Source: Dehalococcoidales bacterium
GTDB lineage: Bacteria > Chloroflexota > Dehalococcoidia > Dehalococcoidales > UBA5760
Direction: 5' to 3'
NCBI GenBank assembly: GCA_028717305.1
Contig: JAQUOC010000035.1
Location: forward strand, 1 to 11,734
DNA length: 11,734 nucleotides
A program made the position numbers and the translations under genes. Below, in pieces: positions 1 to 6,686 of the stretch. The notes under the pieces are model-generated. The model made no database searches. It saw nothing but the letters and a program-made list of their open reading frames with translations, and was not told the DNA's origin. Position 1 is the stretch's first letter. Each line of letters begins with the position of its first letter.

Positions 1-2
1 AG

Positions 3-263
3 AGGCGTGAGGGTAGTCCCTTCGGTAAAAGAGAGGAGGAAGCTACCGAAACCGCTGAGTTAGAGACCAGGTTAGAGCTGGAGAAGCGTACCAAGGACCA
101 GTTGATAGCGGTTGAAAACGCCCTCGACAAGTTCGAAAAGGGAACCTACGGCCTGTGTGAGGTTTGTGGAAATCCGATACCCCTGGCCCGATTGGAGGCG
201 CTTCCCGAGGCAAGACTGTGTTTGGATTGTAAGGCTGGTCAAGCAAAGAGTGCGAAAGGTTAG
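3..263 (+). CDS. TraR/DksA-family C4 zinc-finger protein, C-terminal part
   Basis: This is an open frame entering from the left edge, so its start lies outside the window; 86 residues are visible before the TAG at 261-263. The N-terminal part is charged and probably helical (rich in Glu, Lys and Arg), as in the coiled coil of DksA-like proteins. It is followed by the hallmark zinc finger: a CEVC pair (codons at 156 and 165), 17 residues, then a CLDC pair (codons at 219 and 228), giving C-x2-C-x17-C-x2-C. Members of this family bind RNA polymerase through the secondary channel and modulate initiation, but many short relatives have no tested role. The frame runs 14 nt into lspA, which suggests co-transcription and translational coupling. 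I cannot tell true DksA from a shorter TraR/YocK-type relative because the N-terminus is missing. Confidence 0.9.
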   Translation, partial: RREGSPFGKREEEATETAELETRLELEKRTKDQLIAVENALDKFEKGTYGLCEVCGNPIPLARLEALPEARLCLDCKAGQAKSAKG

Positions 264-789
264 TATTCTTCGGGGCGAGCGGTGGCAGAATATCGCCTTT
301 TCCCTTATCGCTCTGTCGCTGGTACTCGCGGATCAGTTCAGTAAAGCTTGGATAAGGTCTAACATAGCCGTGGGGCAATCAGTCCCGGAGGGGGCCTTTC
401 TCCACATAACCCATACCCAGAACACCGGCGCCGCTTTCGGTATCTTCCAGGGTCATGCTCCCTCTCTAACGGTAGTCAGCTTTATCGGTGCCGGCATCAT
501 TCTGGTCTATACCTTCTACCTGTGCCGCCGTTTTACCTTCTTGAATAACATAATAAGCAAGGGGGCTCTGGGCGCAATGCTTGGCGGTACGCTAGGAAAC
601 CTGATCGACCGGATGACTCTGGGCTATGTTACCGACTTTATCGGTGTTGGTACCTTTCCCACCTTTAACATCTCCGATGCATCGATAACCGGTGGTGTCG
701 GCGTCTTTGCCGGCTCTTTGATATATCTCCTGGTCAAGGAGAAGCAAGAAGCAGACAGGAAAAACGAGGCGGACTGCCATCAGATTTAA
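250..789 (+). CDS. lspA: Lipoprotein signal peptidase II (LspA)
   Basis: Integral membrane aspartyl protease that removes the signal peptide from diacylglyceryl-modified prolipoproteins at the lipobox Cys. The product is 179 residues, a normal length. Family signatures are present: DQ at 28-29 in the first membrane helix, the NTGAAF block at 58-63, GNLIDR at 116-121, the catalytic Asp129 in VTDF, and Asn140 with the second catalytic Asp143 in FNISD. Four hydrophobic segments lie at about 13-34, 72-92, 104-120 and 146-163. An in-frame ATG at 112 would add 46 residues read out of frame through the zinc-finger gene, so I reject it. GTG at 250 gives a short cytoplasmic lead (RKVSILRGERW) before helix 1 and overlaps the upstream stop by 14 nt, consistent with coupling. 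No strong Shine-Dalgarno precedes it, so the start is likely but not certain. The charged tail after residue 163 is cytoplasmic. Confidence 0.95.
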   Translation: MRKVSILRGERWQNIAFSLIALSLVLADQFSKAWIRSNIAVGQSVPEGAFLHITHTQNTGAAFGIFQGHAPSLTVVSFIGAGIILVYTFYLCRRFTFLNNIISKGALGAMLGGTLGNLIDRMTLGYVTDFIGVGTFPTFNISDASITGGVGVFAGSLIYLLVKEKQEADRKNEADCHQI

Positions 790-802
790 GGGCTATCTAA
801 CG

Positions 803-846
803 CATCCGGAACGAGCAACGAAACCCGCTAGAGAAATAACCGGATG
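803..846 (+). repeat. Inverted repeat CATCCGG / CCGGATG in the lspA-rluD gap
   Basis: Two perfect 7-bp arms (803-809 and 840-846) flank a 30-nt loop, with a possible extra G-U pair outside. It lies 13 nt after the lspA stop. There is no T-run after the second arm, so it is not a standard intrinsic terminator. It could be a 3'-end structure of the lspA transcript or chance. The rest of the 182-nt gap holds the candidate rluD promoter and nothing else I recognise. Confidence 0.3.
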
Positions 847-910
847 TAATTCTGCCACCATATAGGGACCGATTCGGCTGGTGATTAAGTTTTCTTCAAG
901 ACGCTACTCT

Positions 911-941
911 TTTACCTATCCCCGGTAGAAACTGGTATACT
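911..941 (+). promoter_or_regulatory. Candidate promoter of the rluD-type gene (extended -10)
   Basis: An extended -10, TGG followed by TATACT at 936-941, lies about 30 nt before the GTG at 972. The best -35 match is TTTACC at 911-916 with a long 19-bp spacer; the TGn extension may compensate. Predicted start of transcription is near 948, giving a leader of about 24 nt. Motif match only. Confidence 0.4.
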
Positions 942-971
942 GAATGAAGTGTCCCCTTTTGTTGATGAAAC

Positions 972-1871
972 GTGTTGAGTAAAGAGTTTAGCTTTACCGC
1001 CAGCGACCCGGGTGTGCGCCTCGACAGGTATATTGTCGAGAAATGCCCCGAGTTTTCCCGGACCCAGGCACAGAGTCTCATTAATGAGGGTCTGGTCACG
1101 GTCAATAACCACCCGGCTAAAGCCGGAGTAAAGCTTAACATTGGCGATAGAGTAAATATCAGGCTGCCCTCTGCTCCCAAACCCCCGCTGCCTGAAGTTA
1201 TTCCGCTCAATATTATCTATCAGGATGATGATCTCCTGGTCGTCGATAAGCCGGTCGGGCTGACGGTTCACCCGGCTCCGGGACACCAGAGCCACACCCT
1301 GGTTAACGCCATCCTTAGCCATGTTCCCAACCTGCCCGAGAGCGATTCGCTGCGGCCGGGAATCGTACACCGGCTGGATAAGGACGCCTCGGGGGTGATG
1401 GTGGTAGCTAAGAATAGCCGGGCCCAGCTTGATCTAATCGGTCAGTTTAAGACCCGTTCGGTGGCGAAAGCCTACCAAGTGCTTGTTAAAGGGCAACTCA
1501 CTCCGGATAACGGGGTCATCGAAGCACCAATCGGTCGTGACCCGCATAACCGGAAGAGGATGGCGGTGGCGGCGGAAGGTAGGGGCAGGGAGGCGCGCAC
1601 TCACTATCATGTTATCCGGCACCTGGCAGGATATACTCTGATTGAGGTAAGGCCGGAGACCGGACGCACCCATCAAATCCGGGTCCACCTTTCCACGATC
1701 GGTTATCCGGTAGCTGGCGATAGAGTCTACGGTTCGAAGTCGGACCCGTTGCCGCGGCTTTTTCTCCATGCCTGCCGGCTGGGCTTTAAGCTGCCTTCCA
1801 CCGGCAAGTACGTCGAGTTCACCTCAAACCTGCCGCCCGAACTAGTACGGGTGCTGGAGGATATCGGCTGA
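972..1871 (+). CDS. rluD: RluA/RluD-family 23S rRNA pseudouridine synthase
   Basis: Isomerises uridines to pseudouridine in large-subunit rRNA. The product is 299 residues, typical for RluD-type enzymes. The N-terminus carries an S4 RNA-binding domain (about residues 15-65: RLDRYI, SRTQAQSLINEG, then VTVNN). The catalytic domain follows: YQDDDLLVVDKPVGLTVHP at 83-101, and the active-site motif HRLDKDASG at 133-141 with catalytic Asp136 (the Asp of RLD). ETGRTHQIRVH and the GYPVAGDRVYG block also match the family. The start is GTG at 972 with the next codon TTG as an alternative; neither has a strong ribosome binding site, but both sit just before the S4 domain. I infer the RluD subtype from the S4 domain and motif form; RluC- or YlyB-like specificity is not excluded. 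The order lspA then rluD-type is common in bacteria. Confidence 0.92.
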   Translation: MLSKEFSFTASDPGVRLDRYIVEKCPEFSRTQAQSLINEGLVTVNNHPAKAGVKLNIGDRVNIRLPSAPKPPLPEVIPLNIIYQDDDLLVVDKPVGLTVHPAPGHQSHTLVNAILSHVPNLPESDSLRPGIVHRLDKDASGVMVVAKNSRAQLDLIGQFKTRSVAKAYQVLVKGQLTPDNGVIEAPIGRDPHNRKRMAVAAEGRGREARTHYHVIRHLAGYTLIEVRPETGRTHQIRVHLSTIGYPVAGDRVYGSKSDPLPRLFLHACRLGFKLPSTGKYVEFTSNLPPELVRVLEDIG

Positions 1872-1897
1872 AATATTGACACCTAAAGTGTTAGAAT
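1868..1897 (+). promoter_or_regulatory. Candidate gltX promoter with dyad
   Basis: An extended -10, TGT plus TAGAAT (1892-1897), is preceded at 18 bp by CTGAAA (1868-1873), a 4/6 match to the -35 consensus. Transcription would start near 1904, about 30 nt before the gltX ATG. A perfect TTGACA also occurs at 1876-1881, but it is only 10 bp from TAGAAT. An ACAC-CTAAA-GTGT dyad (1879-1891) sits between the two boxes, where a repressor could bind. Motif match only. Confidence 0.4.
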
Positions 1898-1935
1898 ACT
1901 AGGAGTTTTGATAACGTCGAATTGAGAGTTTGCAG

Positions 1936-3405
1936 ATGACCAAGCAAGTTAGAGTACGTTTTGCTCCCAGCCCCACCGGCTACCCCCACGTCGGTAATAT
2001 CAGGACAGCCCTGTTCAACTGGCTCTTTGCCCGCCACAGCGGGGGCAAGTTCATTGTCCGCATCGAGGATACCGATGTCGCCCGCAAGGTTGATGACGCT
2101 CTGGAGGCCATTCTGGAAGGCCTTAAGTGGTTGGGGCTTGACTGGGATGAGGGCCCCGAGGTGGGCGGGGACTACGGGCCATATTTTCAATCACAGCGTC
2201 TCAGTTTATACCGTGAGGCAGCCGAGCGTCTGATCAGGCAAGGGAATGCCTACTACTGCTACTGCTCCTCCCAGCGCCTCAAAGAGATGCGAGAAGAGCA
2301 GGCCAGGCGCAAGCAGCCGCCGGGATACGACCGGCGCTGTCGGAATTTAAGCGAGGCGGAGCGGGCGCAGAAAGAGGCGGAGGGTATTACTCCGGTAGTC
2401 CGCTTCAAGACCCCGCTCGATGGCAGCACCAGGTTCAACGACCTAATTTGGGGAGAGGTAGTGTTTGACCACAGCACCATCGACGACCTGGTGCTGCTTA
2501 AGTCCGACGGCTACCCAACCTATCACCTTGCCAATGTGGTCGATGACCATCTGATGGAGATAAGTCATGTCCTGCGGGCTGAGGAATGGCTGTCCAGTAC
2601 CCCCCGACACCTCCTGATGTATCATGCCCTGGGCTTCGAGCCTCCGCAGTTCGCACACCTGCCCATGATATTAGGGGATGACCGTGCTAAATTAAGTAAA
2701 AGACACGGTTCGGTCTCGATAACCGAGTACCGTGAACAGGGCTATCTGCCCGAGACAATGCTCAACTTCCTCACCCTGCTGGGATGGTCTCTCGACGACA
2801 AGACCGAGATATTCTCCCGGATCGAGCTGACAGCCAGTTTTTCCCTGGAGAGAATCAGCCGTACCGGGGCCATTTTCAACCAGGAAAAGCTCAACTGGAT
2901 GAACGGGGCGTATATCCGCAGCCTGAGCCCCGACGACTTTACCCGACGGGCGCTGCCGTTCCTGGAAAAAGGCCTGCCCGACAAGGTCAGGCGGCCGTTA
3001 TCCATGGACTATGTCAGGAAGGTTATGCCCCTCGTCCAGGAGCGGGCCCGCACCCTGGCCGAGATCCCGGAGCTGACCGAATTCTTCTTCACCGATGAAC
3101 TGGACTACGAGCCCGGTCTCTTGATAGTCAAGAAGATGGACCGGGAGTCATCTATCCAGGCACTGGTAGCAGTCAGGAACAGGATTGAGCACCTGCAAAC
3201 CTTTGATACCATGTCTCTGGAGACGGCGGTCAGGCCGCTGGCTGACGAGATGGGTCTGAAGACAGGGCAGCTCTTCGGTACGCTTAGGGTAGCTACTACC
3301 GGACGGATGGTGGCACCGCCCCTGTTTGAAACAATGGCAGCCCTGGGTAAGGAGCGTTCAATGGAGCGGGTTAGCGCCGCTTTGAGCAAGCTGCGCAGCC
3401 TGTGA
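1936..3405 (+). CDS. gltX: Glutamyl-tRNA synthetase (GltX)
   Basis: Class I aminoacyl-tRNA synthetase that charges tRNA-Glu in the cytoplasm. The product is 489 residues, normal for a bacterial GluRS. The Rossmann catalytic domain starts with VRFAPSPTGYPHVGN, whose HVGN (18-21) is the HIGH signature. The KMSKS loop is KLSKR at 252-256 inside DDRAKLSKRHG. A CYC pair (C108, C110) followed by Y131 and C135 resembles the zinc-binding insert of the E. coli-type enzyme, although the spacing is not identical. The helical anticodon-binding domain occupies roughly residue 320 onward. I chose ATG at 1936 because GAGAG at 1924-1928 lies 7 nt upstream; an in-frame TTG at 1930 would leave almost no spacing. 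If no glutaminyl-tRNA synthetase exists in the genome, this enzyme might also charge tRNA-Gln, but the window cannot show that. Confidence 0.97.
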   Translation: MTKQVRVRFAPSPTGYPHVGNIRTALFNWLFARHSGGKFIVRIEDTDVARKVDDALEAILEGLKWLGLDWDEGPEVGGDYGPYFQSQRLSLYREAAERLIRQGNAYYCYCSSQRLKEMREEQARRKQPPGYDRRCRNLSEAERAQKEAEGITPVVRFKTPLDGSTRFNDLIWGEVVFDHSTIDDLVLLKSDGYPTYHLANVVDDHLMEISHVLRAEEWLSSTPRHLLMYHALGFEPPQFAHLPMILGDDRAKLSKRHGSVSITEYREQGYLPETMLNFLTLLGWSLDDKTEIFSRIELTASFSLERISRTGAIFNQEKLNWMNGAYIRSLSPDDFTRRALPFLEKGLPDKVRRPLSMDYVRKVMPLVQERARTLAEIPELTEFFFTDELDYEPGLLIVKKMDRESSIQALVAVRNRIEHLQTFDTMSLETAVRPLADEMGLKTGQLFGTLRVATTGRMVAPPLFETMAALGKERSMERVSAALSKLRSL

Positions 3406-3425
3406 CATCTCCTGCCAGATGGAAC

Positions 3426-3433
3426 AAGGAGGT
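3426..3433 (+). promoter_or_regulatory. Strong ribosome binding site fixing a TTG start
   Basis: AAGGAGGT is a near-perfect anti-Shine-Dalgarno match ending 6 nt before TTG at 3440. It decides the start of the flavoprotein gene: the upstream in-frame ATG at 3419 would put this site inside the coding sequence. Confidence 0.85.
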
Positions 3434-3439
3434 AATAAA

Positions 3440-4009
3440 TTGAAGGCTATTGCTATTTCGGGCAGTCCGAGAAAAAACGGGAACACGGAGTTCTTAAGCG
3501 GGCACGCTTTGAAGGCAATCGAAGAGGAGGGAATAGCCACCGAGCTTATCAGCCTGGCCGGCCTGGACATAAAGCCCTGCAACGGCTGTTATGCCTGCAA
3601 AAAAGAGGAGACCTGCCCTATCGATGACGACCTGTGGCCGGTATATGCCAGGATGAAGGAGGCGGATGCGATAATACTTGCCTCGCCGGTCTACTTCGGT
3701 TCGGCAACAGCCCAGATTAAGGCGCTCATGGAAAGGACCGGTTATATCACCTATTGGAACGGGCGGTCTTTTGAGGGGAAGGTAGGAGGCCCTCTGGTGG
3801 TAGCACGCCGGGCGGGTAAGAACTTTACCCTGGCCCAGTTGACCTTCTGGTTTCAGATCATGGGGTGTTTTGTGCCCGGCTCTACTTACTGGAATGTTGC
3901 CTTCGGCAGTCACGAGAAGGGTAAAGTAGAGCAGGACGAAGAAGGGATGAGAACAGCCTGGAACTTTGGTAAGAACATCGCTTTCCTGATGAAGAAGATA
4001 AAGGGTTAA
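3440..4009 (+). CDS. Iron-sulfur flavoprotein (Isf-type, NADPH-dependent FMN reductase fold)
   Basis: Flavodoxin-like redox protein expected to bind FMN and a 4Fe-4S cluster, as in the Isf family of anaerobes; its physiological partner is unknown. With the TTG start the product is 189 residues and begins MKAIAISGSPRKNGNT, which is the FMN phosphate-binding loop (GSPRKNGNT at 8-16). The compact cysteine motif C47-x2-C50-x2-C53-x5-C59 matches the cluster ligands of Isf proteins. ASPVYFGSATAQIKALMER is the second flavin-binding block. The gene starts 34 nt after gltX, and only 11 nt separate its stop from the next ATG, so it probably shares a transcript with the DUF3795 and radical SAM genes. 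Plain flavin reductases of this fold lack the four-Cys motif. Family certain; in vivo role not. Confidence 0.9.
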   Translation: MKAIAISGSPRKNGNTEFLSGHALKAIEEEGIATELISLAGLDIKPCNGCYACKKEETCPIDDDLWPVYARMKEADAIILASPVYFGSATAQIKALMERTGYITYWNGRSFEGKVGGPLVVARRAGKNFTLAQLTFWFQIMGCFVPGSTYWNVAFGSHEKGKVEQDEEGMRTAWNFGKNIAFLMKKIKG

Positions 4010-4020
4010 CCCGCTTTGTG

Positions 4021-4596
4021 ATGGACAAGTACCCACTCAAGAAGTATCCCGTAGTCGGGGCCTGCTGCCTCGACTGCGGTCTGTGTCCGAGATACTACAC
4101 CGCGGGTTCCTCAAGGTGTCCCGGCTGCTGCGGTCCGGGTTTTGAGCAGAAGCACCCGTCCTGCGGCTTTATCGCCTGCTGCGTAAAGCAGAAAGGTCTC
4201 GAGACATGCGCCGAGTGCAGCGACTGGAGAGAGTGCAAGAGAGTAGCCGGGATTCTCAGTTCGGCCGGGCATCAGGACTCCTTTATCTCCTACCAGCCGG
4301 TTGCGGCCAACTTTGCCTTCATCGAGAAGAACGGCATCAGGGAATTCGTGCGGCGGGAAAATGAAAAGCAGAAAATTCTACGCTACCTCCTCACCAACTA
4401 CGACGAGGGCCGTTCCAAGAGTTTCTATTGTACCGGCTGCCAGCTGTTACCTCCGGACAGACTGAGAGAAGCCATATCAGGGATAGAAAAGGGGATAGCC
4501 GAGAGTACCGGAATCAAAGAAAAGGCTAAGGCTATCAGGACGGCAATTATCCATCTAGCCGATACCCTGAAGATCGATTTGGGGTTGAGGAAGTGA
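4021..4596 (+). CDS. DUF3795 cysteine-rich protein
   Basis: The 191-residue product has no known biochemical role. The N-terminal 72 residues hold 13 cysteines (15, 16, 19, 22, 33, 36, 37, 48, 53, 54, 63, 66, 72), in blocks such as CCLDCGLCP and CPGCC. This matches the DUF3795 pattern I know (CGxxCxxCP, then CxGC, then further Cys pairs). A further CTGC pair sits at 137-140. Such density suggests Fe-S clusters or zinc. The C-terminal half is helical and charged, with no signal peptide or membrane segment, so the protein is probably cytosolic. I chose ATG at 4021; the preceding codon GTG (4018) is an alternative. No good Shine-Dalgarno is visible, and the short gap suggests coupling to the flavoprotein upstream. 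The next gene follows after 14 nt. Confidence 0.82.
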   Translation: MDKYPLKKYPVVGACCLDCGLCPRYYTAGSSRCPGCCGPGFEQKHPSCGFIACCVKQKGLETCAECSDWRECKRVAGILSSAGHQDSFISYQPVAANFAFIEKNGIREFVRRENEKQKILRYLLTNYDEGRSKSFYCTGCQLLPPDRLREAISGIEKGIAESTGIKEKAKAIRTAIIHLADTLKIDLGLRK

Positions 4597-4610
4597 GGGG
4601 TGGTTAGACA

Positions 4611-5588
4611 GTGGAACCGGGGTATATTGCTCTCTACCATTCCGGTGAGCTTGAGCACCGGGCCCGGAGACTGGAGGCACGGCTGGCTTCTTGTGATATC
4701 TGCCCCCGGGAGTGCCGGGTCAACCGGCTTAATGACGAGACGGGTTTTTGCCACTCCGGTCGACTTCCCATAGTCTCCTCATTCTGTGCCCACCACGGAG
4801 AAGAGCCGGCCATCTCCGGAAGCCGGGGCTCGGGAACGATATTCTTCGGCAACTGCAATCTAAGGTGCGTTTACTGCCAGAACTACCAGATAAGCCAGAA
4901 CTGGCAAAAGCAGAGGTTTAACGAAGTGGACTGTCGTACTCTCGCCGGGAATATGGTCTATCTCCAGGACGAGATTGGCTGCCACAACATCAACCTCGTT
5001 TCTCCATCGCACTTCGTCCCGCAGATAGTCCGTGCCCTTACGGAGGCGGTACCGATGGGACTTAGATTGCCACTGGTCTACAACACCAACGGCTACGACT
5101 CTGTTGGGACCCTTGAGGAGCTTAGCGGTATTATCAGCATCTATCTGCCGGATTTAAAATACGCTTCCGATGTCAATGCCAGTCAGCTCTCGGAGGCTCC
5201 GGACTACGTCGCCCGATCCCGTCAGGCCATCAAGGAGATGTACCGGCAGGTCGGCGGGCTTGTCACGGATAAGTCCGGGCTGGCGCAACAGGGGCTAATC
5301 GTCCGCCACCTTATCCTGCCCAACGGACTGTCCGGCAGCCGGGACTCGCTTACCTGGCTGGTGAAGGAGATCTCCAAGCGGATTGCCATCAGTGCTATGT
5401 CGCAATATCACCCCGTACATCGGGCCCATCAGTTTTCCCCCCTCTCCCGCAGCATATCGCCGTCCGAATACCAGGAGGTGCTCAAGATAATGGAAGAGCT
5501 GGGGCTTAAGAAGGGCTGGACACAAAAGATGGACGCCCACGAAGACTACCTCCCCGACTTTGAGCGCGAGGGACATCCGTTCCTATGA
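4611..5588 (+). CDS. Radical SAM protein, PflA/PflX-like (COG1313 type)
   Basis: The 325-residue product has the radical SAM cluster motif C82-x3-C86-x2-C89 (GNCNLRCVYCQNY), which binds the 4Fe-4S cluster that cleaves S-adenosylmethionine. An upstream four-Cys element, C28-x2-C31-x3-C35-x11-C47 (CDICPREC then GFC), resembles the N-terminal motif of PflX and AmmeMemoRadiSam-type proteins. The YNTNGYDS block near residue 160 and PDLKYA further on match the PflA-like TIM barrel. Homology to pyruvate formate-lyase activase is clear, but no glycyl radical enzyme is encoded nearby, so the substrate is unknown. The start is GTG at 4611, with a G-rich stretch at 4597-4603 as a loose ribosome binding site. 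The gene closes a run of three Fe-S or redox genes with gaps of 11 and 14 nt. Confidence 0.85.
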   Translation: MEPGYIALYHSGELEHRARRLEARLASCDICPRECRVNRLNDETGFCHSGRLPIVSSFCAHHGEEPAISGSRGSGTIFFGNCNLRCVYCQNYQISQNWQKQRFNEVDCRTLAGNMVYLQDEIGCHNINLVSPSHFVPQIVRALTEAVPMGLRLPLVYNTNGYDSVGTLEELSGIISIYLPDLKYASDVNASQLSEAPDYVARSRQAIKEMYRQVGGLVTDKSGLAQQGLIVRHLILPNGLSGSRDSLTWLVKEISKRIAISAMSQYHPVHRAHQFSPLSRSISPSEYQEVLKIMEELGLKKGWTQKMDAHEDYLPDFEREGHPFL

Positions 5589-5627
5589 TCGATAGACGGG
5601 TCAGAGTGGTTGAAGCACGTCTCAAGT

Positions 5628-5741
5628 TTACCTTTTGCGCTTGGTGAAGGCAAAACGTATTTTCAGGCCGTTACGTTTTTCATCCTTCTTGTTGACATTG
5701 CTGATGAAGGTCTTCAGGTCGGGAAGTTGTTTCTCAGTCAT
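5628..5741 (-). CDS. Small basic ORF, 37 residues, unknown function
   Basis: A short reading frame in the gap between mutM and the radical SAM gene. It starts with ATG (5741-5739) and ends with TAA (5630-5628). An AAGGA Shine-Dalgarno lies 7 nt before the ATG, and a candidate promoter lies about 40 nt upstream. The peptide begins MTEKQLPDLKTF and ends RFAFTKRKR; it has 12 Lys/Arg against 4 Asp/Glu, no Cys, and no membrane segment. It could bind nucleic acid, but that is only a guess from charge. It lies 81 nt after the mutM stop on the same strand, so it may be read from its own promoter or from the polA-mutM transcript. I do not recognise it. The strong start signal makes it more credible than the antisense frames. 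Confidence 0.5.
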   Translation of the reverse strand: MTEKQLPDLKTFISNVNKKDEKRNGLKIRFAFTKRKR

Positions 5742-5780
5742 TATGGTTTCCTTTTCTGCAGGTTGAGTAATCTGCAGTCA

Positions 5781-5810
5781 ATTGTAGCATATACCTAAAG
5801 GAGAGACCAA
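5781..5810 (-). promoter_or_regulatory. Candidate promoter of the 37-residue ORF
   Basis: On the minus strand an extended -10, TGC plus TACAAT (5786-5781), lies 18 bp after TTGGTC (5810-5805), a weak -35. Transcription would start near 5774, leaving a leader of about 33 nt that contains the AAGGA site. The remainder of the 5589-5822 gap shows no clear terminator for either convergent transcript. Confidence 0.4.
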
Positions 5811-5822
5811 ATCCGGTTCGGT

Positions 5823-6686
5823 TTATCTGTCTTCATCCATCCCGTGAGAACATCCGTCCTTCCCCTTATCCTGGGGCTGGCACCCGGGGCAAAAGTAGGT
5901 GCCACGGTTGCGGACGGTTATCCGCTCAACAGGAGTGCCGCAGACCGGGCAGAGCTTACCGCCAAGACGGTGGGCGACCCGGAACTGGAAGTGGGCGGTG
6001 CCCTCTTCACCACCGGGGCGGTAGTAGGTATCCACGCTGGCCCCTTTATGGTCAATCGCCGCCGAGAGCACCTGTCTGATGCCCTGATAGAGCCTGCTCA
6101 CCTCCGCCATAGTCAGGCTTCCCCCCGGTCTTGAGGGGTGGATCCCGGCGGAAAACAGTGACTCGTCAGCATACATGTTACCGATACCGGCAATCAGGTC
6201 CTGCTCCAGGAGGAGCGCCTTTATCGGTGCCTTGCGGTTTGCCAGCAGCTCAGCCAATAGCGCGGGAGTAAAGACTTCCTCCAGTGGTTCAGTCCCGAGC
6301 TTCGTCTCGAGGCTGACTAAGTCCCGGGTAAACCACATCACCCCGAACTTGCGCGGGTCGCGGAAGTGTATGTCCAAAATACCGTCCAGGTGGATTATGG
6401 CACGGACAAACTTTTCCGGTTCAGCCCGGGTCGGTTTCAGCAGCAGGGAACCGGTCATTCTGAGGTGGATAATCAGCATCGTGCCGTTACCAAGGTGAAA
6501 AATGAGATATTTGCCGCGCCGGCTCAGTCGGGTTATCTCCTGCCCGATAAGACAGGAGCGGAATTCCTCTACCGAAGGCTTAAGGACCATCCCCTCCCAG
6601 TTAAGAGTAATACCGGTAACACGGCGTCCGATAATATGGGGGGTAAGCTCATTCTTTACCGTTTCTACTTCAGGAAGCTCAGGCAC
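5823..6686 (-). CDS. mutM: Formamidopyrimidine-DNA glycosylase (MutM/Fpg)
   Basis: Bifunctional base-excision repair enzyme that removes 8-oxoguanine and formamidopyrimidines and cuts the strand by beta,delta-elimination. The product is 287 residues. The start is GTG at 6686-6684, because it yields MPELPEVET: the enzyme needs Pro2 as its free N-terminal nucleophile, with Glu3. A longer frame to 6746 would bury Pro2 and is rejected. Lys59 in RRGKY is the conserved catalytic lysine. The C-terminal zinc finger is complete: C246-x2-C249-x16-C266-x2-C269, with Arg259 just before it ends. About 18 residues follow the finger, including an extra Cys279. GGAGAAGGAAG just upstream, inside the end of polA, is a strong ribosome binding site. 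The start overlaps the polA stop by 8 nt, implying translational coupling in one repair operon. Confidence 0.97.
   Translation of the reverse strand: MPELPEVETVKNELTPHIIGRRVTGITLNWEGMVLKPSVEEFRSCLIGQEITRLSRRGKYLIFHLGNGTMLIIHLRMTGSLLLKPTRAEPEKFVRAIIHLDGILDIHFRDPRKFGVMWFTRDLVSLETKLGTEPLEEVFTPALLAELLANRKAPIKALLLEQDLIAGIGNMYADESLFSAGIHPSRPGGSLTMAEVSRLYQGIRQVLSAAIDHKGASVDTYYRPGGEEGTAHFQFRVAHRLGGKLCPVCGTPVERITVRNRGTYFCPGCQPQDKGKDGCSHGMDEDR

Noticed and set aside
112..249. N-terminal extension of LspA from an ATG at 112
   Set aside because: It is out-of-frame reading of the zinc-finger gene and adds a polar stretch unlike any LspA N-terminus.
965..982. Five-codon ATG frame overlapping the rluD start, as a leader peptide
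   Set aside because: No ribosome binding site and too short to distinguish from chance.
912..1370. 152-residue minus-strand frame
   Set aside because: Antisense to the S4 and catalytic regions of the pseudouridine synthase; no motif.
3419..3439. ATG at 3419 as start of the flavoprotein
   Set aside because: It would place a perfect ribosome binding site inside the gene; TTG at 3440 is ideally spaced and gives the family N-terminus.
3494..4036. 180-residue minus-strand frame
   Set aside because: Fully antisense to the flavoprotein, with no recognisable motif or start signal.
5610..5798. 62-residue plus-strand frame in the gap after the radical SAM gene
   Set aside because: No ribosome binding site, and it is antisense to the better-supported 37-residue frame and its promoter.
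5804..5826. Hairpin near the mutM stop as a terminator
   Set aside because: About six pairs with a wobble and no T-run.
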